From contig CBFDBJ010000004.1 in the NCBI GenBank assembly GCA_965603015.1, forward strand, positions 1-64,000: DNA of 64,000 nucleotides, read 5' to 3'. Origin of the DNA: JAUWTJ01 sp965603015 (lineage in GTDB: Bacteria; Pseudomonadota; Alphaproteobacteria; M2410). Below, piece by piece: positions 60,255-64,000 of this stretch. The position numbers and the translations under genes are program-made. The notes under the pieces were generated by a model that saw only the letters and a program-made list of their open reading frames with translations, had not been told where the DNA came from and searched no databases. Position 1 is the stretch's first letter; the number at the start of each line of letters is the position of its first letter.

Positions 60255-61004
60255 ATGGCTGGACATTCCCAGTTTGCAAACATCATGCACCGCAAGGGTG
60301 CGCAGGACAAAAAGCGGGCGAAGATCTTCTCCAAGCTGGCCAAGGAAATTACTGTGGCGGCCAAGATGGGCGCGCCTGATCCGGATATGAACCCAAGGCT
60401 GCGCCTCGCTATCCTGCAGGCTCGCAAGGCCAATGTGCCCAAGGACAATATCCAGCGCGCGATCAAGAAATCTCAAGCGGTTGGTGAAGCCAACTTTGAC
60501 GAAATGCGCTACGAGGGCTTTGGTCCCGGCGGCATTGGCGTGATTGTTGAGGCGTTGACCGACAACAAGAACCGCACGGCTGGCGATGTGCGCGCAACGT
60601 TCACGAAATATGGCGGCAACCTTGGTGAAAACGGCTCGGTTGGCTTTATGTTCGATCGGGTCGGGGCCATTGAGTTCAAGCCGGAGGTCGGCGACGCCGA
60701 CGCGATCATGGAGGCGGCAATCGAGGCGGGCGCGGACGATTGCGAGAGCGATGACGATAGCCACACGATCTATTGCGAGCCTGAGGCGCTGCATGAGGTC
60801 AAGGAAGCGCTCGAGACTGGTCTGGGCGAAGCCGAAAGCGCCAAGCTGATCTGGAAGCCGCAGAATACGATCGAGCTCGACATCGACAAGGCCCAGACCC
60901 TGATGAAGCTCTATGAGGCGCTTGAAGACAATGACGACGTTCAAAGCGTCTATGCCAACTTCGAGATCTCTGCGGAAGTTATGGCGCAGCTGGCTGCACA
61001 GTAG
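60255..61004 (+). CDS. yebC: YebC/PmpR family protein
   Basis: A 249-residue protein beginning MAGHSQFANIMHRKGAQDKKRAK, with PRLRLAILQARKANVPKDNIQRAIKK and YEGFGPGGIGVIVEALTDNKNRTA, diagnostic of YebC. Members act as transcription regulators or, as recently shown for relatives, relieve ribosome stalling. GGAGGAAATC precedes the ATG. It lies upstream of ruvCAB, a near-universal linkage. A palindromic repeat separates it from ruvC. Confidence 0.96.
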   Translation: MAGHSQFANIMHRKGAQDKKRAKIFSKLAKEITVAAKMGAPDPDMNPRLRLAILQARKANVPKDNIQRAIKKSQAVGEANFDEMRYEGFGPGGIGVIVEALTDNKNRTAGDVRATFTKYGGNLGENGSVGFMFDRVGAIEFKPEVGDADAIMEAAIEAGADDCESDDDSHTIYCEPEALHEVKEALETGLGEAESAKLIWKPQNTIELDIDKAQTLMKLYEALEDNDDVQSVYANFEISAEVMAQLAAQ

Positions 61005-61014
61005 CTGCCAAGAT

Positions 61015-61133
61015 GTCATCCCGGGCGAGCATAGCGAGACCCGGGATCTCTGACCCCCGATCTTGCGACCCGGTGAAATCCTGCATCAGGCGCCTTCGTG
61101 CCCTGAGGCCCCGGATCAAGTCCGGGGCGACAA
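61015..61133. repeat. Intergenic palindromic repeat, copy B
   Basis: About 119 bp between yebC and ruvC: GTCATCCCGGGCGAGCATAG then CGAGACCCGGGATCT forms the first hairpin, GCCCTGAGG follows, and CCCCGGATCAAGTCCGGGG forms the last hairpin, ending in CGACA. Same plan as the elements at 53097 and 62373. Confidence 0.87.
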
Positions 61134-61179
61134 TAATTGATATGTTCTTCTTCTGTTTCCTTTTTGGGACGAATCTGAG

Positions 61180-61746
61180 ATGGTCAGCCGTTGGTTGAAC
61201 AATTCATCGGATGAGCCTGTGCGCGCTCCTGTCAGAGTTATGGGAATTGATCCCGGACTTCGGTTTTGTGGTTGGGGCATTATTGAGTCTGATGGCTCGA
61301 ATCTGCGCCATGTGGCCAACGGGACGGTGACATCGGATGCGGCGCTGGATCTGTCCGAGCGGCTGTTGCAGCTTCACGTCGGGCTCAGTGATGTGATCCG
61401 CAGTTTTGCGCCCGATGAGGCCGCTGTTGAGCAAGCCTTCGTCAATCGGGACGGGGCCGGGACCCTGAAGCTCGGGCAAGCGCGCGGCATTGCGGTGCTG
61501 GTGCCGGCGCAGGCGGGGCTACGGGTGGCGGAATATGCGCCCAACAAGGTCAAGAAATCGGTTGTCGGGGCGGGTCATGCGGGCAAGGATCAGGTCACGG
61601 CGATGGTGCGGATGCTGCTGCCGTCATGTGATATTCATTCTGCGGATGCGGCCGACGCGCTGGCCATTGCGATTTGCCATGCGCATCATCGCGGCGCTGA
61701 CGACAAGGTGGCGATGGCACTGCTCAAAGAGGTAGGCGGAGTATGA
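61180..61746 (+). CDS. ruvC: Holliday junction resolvase RuvC
   Basis: A 188-residue endonuclease resolving Holliday junctions. Catalytic acidic residues are visible in MGIDPGLRFCGWG (first Asp), AAVEQAFVNRD (Glu) and the C-terminal HSADAADALAIAICHAH (Asp pair). The first ~20 residues are an extension before the conserved core; the ATG at 61240 (MGIDPG) is an alternative start. The TGA overlaps the ruvA ATG (ATGA), so translation is coupled. Confidence 0.95.
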   Translation: MVSRWLNNSSDEPVRAPVRVMGIDPGLRFCGWGIIESDGSNLRHVANGTVTSDAALDLSERLLQLHVGLSDVIRSFAPDEAAVEQAFVNRDGAGTLKLGQARGIAVLVPAQAGLRVAEYAPNKVKKSVVGAGHAGKDQVTAMVRMLLPSCDIHSADAADALAIAICHAHHRGADDKVAMALLKEVGGV

Positions 61747-62357
61747 TTGGCAAACTGAAGGGTCTGGTTGATTCCGTCGGCGATGACTGGGTCATCATTG
61801 ATGTCGGCGGGGTTGGTTATCATGTGCAATGCGCGTCGCGGACGCTGGCGTCGTTGCCGGGAATTGGCGAGGCGACCTCGCTGGCCATCGAGACCCATGT
61901 GCGCGAGGACATGATCCGTCTCTATGGATTTGCATCGGGTCTCGAGCGCGACTGGTTTCGTTTGTTGCAAAGTGTGCAGGGGGTTGGCGCGAAAGTGGCA
62001 CTGGCGATCCTGAGCACGCTGACGACAGAGGAGTTAACCAGCGCCATCGTCTTTCAGGACAAGACAATCGTGGGGCGGGCGTCGGGCGTTGGCCCCAAGC
62101 TGGCTGTGCGGATCGTCAATGAATTGAAAGACAAGGCGCCAACGTCCGGTGTTGTTATTGAAGGCGGTGCACCGTCTGCCGGTGATGCTCCGCAAACAGA
62201 TCATGGGTTGCAAATGGATGCGGTATCGGCGCTGGTTAATCTGGGCTATCAACAGGCGCAGGCCGCCGGCGCTGTCAGAGGGGCTTCGGGAAATCTTGGC
62301 GACGGGGCCGGGCTTGATGATTTGATTAAAGAAGGGCTGAAGCAGCTTGCGAGTTGA
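61743..62357 (+). CDS. ruvA: Holliday junction branch migration protein RuvA
   Basis: A 204-residue junction-binding subunit. N-terminal OB-fold MIGKLKGLVDSVGDDWVIIDVGGVGYHV, helix-hairpin-helix segments LLQSVQGVGAKVALAIL and RASGVGPKLAVRIVNELKDK, a flexible linker, and a C-terminal domain III (DAVSALVNLGYQQAQAAGAV) that contacts RuvB. It overlaps ruvC by 4 bp. A palindromic repeat lies between it and ruvB. Confidence 0.96.
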   Translation: MIGKLKGLVDSVGDDWVIIDVGGVGYHVQCASRTLASLPGIGEATSLAIETHVREDMIRLYGFASGLERDWFRLLQSVQGVGAKVALAILSTLTTEELTSAIVFQDKTIVGRASGVGPKLAVRIVNELKDKAPTSGVVIEGGAPSAGDAPQTDHGLQMDAVSALVNLGYQQAQAAGAVRGASGNLGDGAGLDDLIKEGLKQLAS

Positions 62358-62372
62358 GCTGGAAATTTCGGT

Positions 62373-62491
62373 GTCATCCCGGGCAAGCGCAGCGCGACCC
62401 GGGATCTGAGGGCAAGATGTTGCAACGCGCTGAAAACAGAATGAGAAGCAAGGGCCGTGCCCTGAGATCCCGGATCAGGTCCGGGACGACA
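62373..62491. repeat. Intergenic palindromic repeat, copy C
   Basis: About 119 bp between ruvA and ruvB: GTCATCCCGGGCAAGC then GCGACCCGGGATCT, a middle segment, GCCCTGAGATCCCGGATCAG and GTCCGGGACGAC. It shares both hairpins and the GCCCTGAG box with copies A and B, but in the middle ~45 bp the copies differ. Confidence 0.87.
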
Positions 62492-62517
62492 TGTTGAGAG
62501 ATAAAGGTAAAGCCTTC

Positions 62518-63573
62518 ATGGCTGACGCACAGGAAGACAGGCTCCTTGACGGGGCGCCGAAGATTGAAGATGCAGGCGAGACCAGCCTTCGTCCGCTCAG
62601 TCTTGCGGATTTCACCGGCCAGGCGCGGGTGCGCGAAAACCTTGAGATTTTCATCAAGGCAGCGCGGGCGCGCGGTGATGCGCTGGACCATGTGCTGCTT
62701 GCCGGACCGCCGGGGCTTGGCAAGACAACGCTGGCGCAAATTGTGGCGCGGGAACTCGGGGTTAATTTTCGGGCCACATCCGGTCCGGTGATTGCAAAGG
62801 CCGGCGACCTTGCGGCACTTCTGACCAACCTGCAGAAAAATGATGTGCTCTTCATTGACGAGATCCACCGGCTCAGCCCGGCGGTTGAGGAAATCCTCTA
62901 TCCGGCGATGGAAGACTTTCAGCTGGATTTGATCATTGGTGAGGGGCCGGCGGCACGATCTGTACGGATCGATCTGGCGCCCTTCACGCTGGTCGGGGCA
63001 ACGACGCGGTCGGGCATGATCACGACGCCGCTCAGGGACCGGTTCGGTATTCCATTGCGGCTCAATTTTTATGAATATGACGAGCTGAAATCGATTATCA
63101 CGCGCGGCGCGTCGGTGCTGGGCATCGAGATCGATGAAGGCGGCGCCAGCGAAATTGCGCATCGCTCGCGCGGCACACCGCGCATCGCCGGACGCCTCCT
63201 CAGGCGCGTGCGGGACTTTGCTGCCGTGTCCGGGCACGGCGTGATCGATCAAAAAATTGCCGATGCGGCGCTTGGCCGTCTTGAGGTCGACAAGCGCGGT
63301 CTGGATCAGATGGACATACGCTATCTTTCCATGATTGCGGGCAACTTCGGCGGCGGCCCGGTCGGGGCGGAGACCATTGCCGCGGCACTTAGCGAGCCCC
63401 GGGATGCGATCGAGGAAATCATCGAGCCCTATTTGATCCAGCAGGGCTTTGTGCAGCGCACCCCGAGGGGGCGTCTGCTGACCGGCCAGGCCTTCAAACA
63501 TCTGGGCCTTGATGTCCCCACCGCGGTTCGGGAACAAGGTCAGCTGTTTTCCGAGGGGAACGACGATGAGTGA
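62518..63573 (+). CDS. ruvB: Holliday junction branch migration ATPase RuvB
   Basis: A 351-residue AAA+ helicase. Marks: LRPLSLADFTGQARVRENL, Walker A LLAGPPGLGKTT, Walker B VLFIDEIHRLSP, sensor VGATTRSGMITTPLRDRFG and the arginine-finger/winged-helix region RGTPRIAGRLLRRVRDFA. The ATG at 62518 with AAAGG upstream is preferred over an in-frame ATG at 62491 inside the repeat. Its stop overlaps the ybgC start. Confidence 0.97.
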   Translation: MADAQEDRLLDGAPKIEDAGETSLRPLSLADFTGQARVRENLEIFIKAARARGDALDHVLLAGPPGLGKTTLAQIVARELGVNFRATSGPVIAKAGDLAALLTNLQKNDVLFIDEIHRLSPAVEEILYPAMEDFQLDLIIGEGPAARSVRIDLAPFTLVGATTRSGMITTPLRDRFGIPLRLNFYEYDELKSIITRGASVLGIEIDEGGASEIAHRSRGTPRIAGRLLRRVRDFAAVSGHGVIDQKIADAALGRLEVDKRGLDQMDIRYLSMIAGNFGGGPVGAETIAAALSEPRDAIEEIIEPYLIQQGFVQRTPRGRLLTGQAFKHLGLDVPTAVREQGQLFSEGNDDE

Positions 63574-64000
63574 TCAGGATTTTCAGCCCGCCCAGCAGCC
63601 GCCCTTGCCGGAAAGCGACATCAATGGTTATCTGCGCGATGGCGAGCACCATCAGCCGGTCCGGGTCTATTACGAGGACACCGATGCCTCGGGCATTGTG
63701 TTTTACGGCAATTATGCGCGGTTTATCGAGCGCGGCCGGACCAATTTTCTGCGCCTTCTGGGTGTCCATCACCAGGATCTGTTTGCCCTTGAAGAGCCGA
63801 TTGCCTTCACGGTGACCCGGCTGGAGATGGATTATCTGCGGCCCGCACGGCTTGATGACACGCTGATGGTCAAGAGCCGCTACACAAAAGTGACGGCGGC
63901 GCGGATCTTCGGGCTGCAGTCGGTCTGGCGCGGCGAGGAAGAGCTGGTCCGGGCGAGAATCCAGGCCGCCTGCATCAATCTCGACGGCAAGGCGCGCCGG
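63566..64000 (+). CDS. ybgC: YbgC acyl-CoA thioesterase (partial, 3' end outside window)
   Basis: Hot-dog-fold thioesterase, 145 residues visible. After a ~25-residue leader comes VRVYYEDTDASGIVFYGNYARFIERGRTNFLR, with the catalytic Asp in YYEDTDAxG, the 4-hydroxybenzoyl-CoA thioesterase signature. The ATG overlaps the ruvB stop region by 8 bp (ATGAGTGA), so it is coupled. In most alphaproteobacteria ybgC opens the tol-pal operon, so tolQRAB-pal is expected just beyond the window. Confidence 0.93.
   Translation, partial: MSDQDFQPAQQPPLPESDINGYLRDGEHHQPVRVYYEDTDASGIVFYGNYARFIERGRTNFLRLLGVHHQDLFALEEPIAFTVTRLEMDYLRPARLDDTLMVKSRYTKVTAARIFGLQSVWRGEEELVRARIQAACINLDGKARR

Noticed and set aside
1..64000. 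CRISPR array, tRNA or rRNA genes, integrase or transposase
   Set aside because: No regularly spaced direct repeats, no tRNA-like T-loop context outside coding genes, and no recombinase motifs were found on reading the window.

Overview
The window is about 55% GC, gene-dense and chromosomal, and reads as an alphaproteobacterium. The markers are lineage genes rather than any single hit: GapR (DUF2312), TrcR (DUF1013), RcdA (DUF1465), DUF1192 and DUF1036 proteins, COQ9, a split pntAA/pntAB/pntB transhydrogenase preceded by a tiny aa3-oxidase subunit IV, and the tkt-gap-pgk-thiE and yebC-ruvCAB-ybgC orders. The genus cannot be named from sequence alone. Multiple CYP153 genes suggest an alkane- or lipid-degrading, probably marine or sediment bacterium. 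No rRNA, tRNA, CRISPR array, prophage or complete insertion sequence is seen.

Layout. 1-4.1 kb: gckA-DUF1036-pyk (lower glycolysis) and an N-formylglutamate amidohydrolase. 4.2-7.4 kb: gapR, a sigma-54 activator, and an OmpA-type lipoprotein with a candidate -24/-12 promoter. 7.5-13.7 kb: an M3 peptidase, an alpha/beta hydrolase, the small oxidase subunit and the proton-translocating transhydrogenase. 13.7-18.6 kb: a PAS histidine kinase, feoAB with a candidate Fur-type palindrome, and an SDR resembling 3-ketodihydrosphingosine reductase. 18.7-26.3 kb: the accessory highlight, one strand carrying a Rieske-fusion protein, three CYP153-type P450s, a 2Fe-2S ferredoxin and a MerR regulator, with a divergent SufR-like Fe-S regulator. 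26.4-34.7 kb: rpsU, def-COQ9, purEK, a diguanylate cyclase, ubiX flanked by two YdcH-like proteins, an acyl-CoA ligase and a TSUP permease. 35-38.8 kb: a chemoreceptor, an OprB-type porin and an SDR. 38.8-46.3 kb: trcR, a quinone oxidoreductase, DUF1192, rcdA, pssA-psd with a 27-codon remnant that looks like pmtA, rpmE and an ABC exporter. 46.3-50.5 kb: a paraoxonase-like protein, an orphan MotA/MotB-like stator pair and suhB. 50.5-56.2 kb: efp, thiE, pgk, gap, tkt. 56.5-64 kb: a DUF4164 protein, zapA, probable 6S RNA, 5-formyl-THF cyclo-ligase, a YmdB phosphoesterase, a YeiH permease, yebC, ruvCAB and the start of ybgC.

How it fits together. Most of the window is housekeeping: central carbon metabolism, phosphatidylethanolamine synthesis, Holliday junction processing and cell-cycle control. 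The 18.7-26.3 kb block looks like a self-contained oxygenase module. P450s would receive electrons from the ferredoxin, the Rieske protein may be another redox component or a second oxygenase, and the cluster is probably switched by a regulator with a Cys-rich Fe-S-type domain. No ferredoxin reductase is present here. The nearby acyl-CoA ligase could activate the fatty acids produced, but it is in a separate transcription unit.

Least explained items: the Rieske fusion with its ~420-residue helical partner, the orphan stator pair, the truncated methyltransferase remnant, and several palindromic repeats (three copies of a ~110-120 bp intergenic element and one REPIN-like element).
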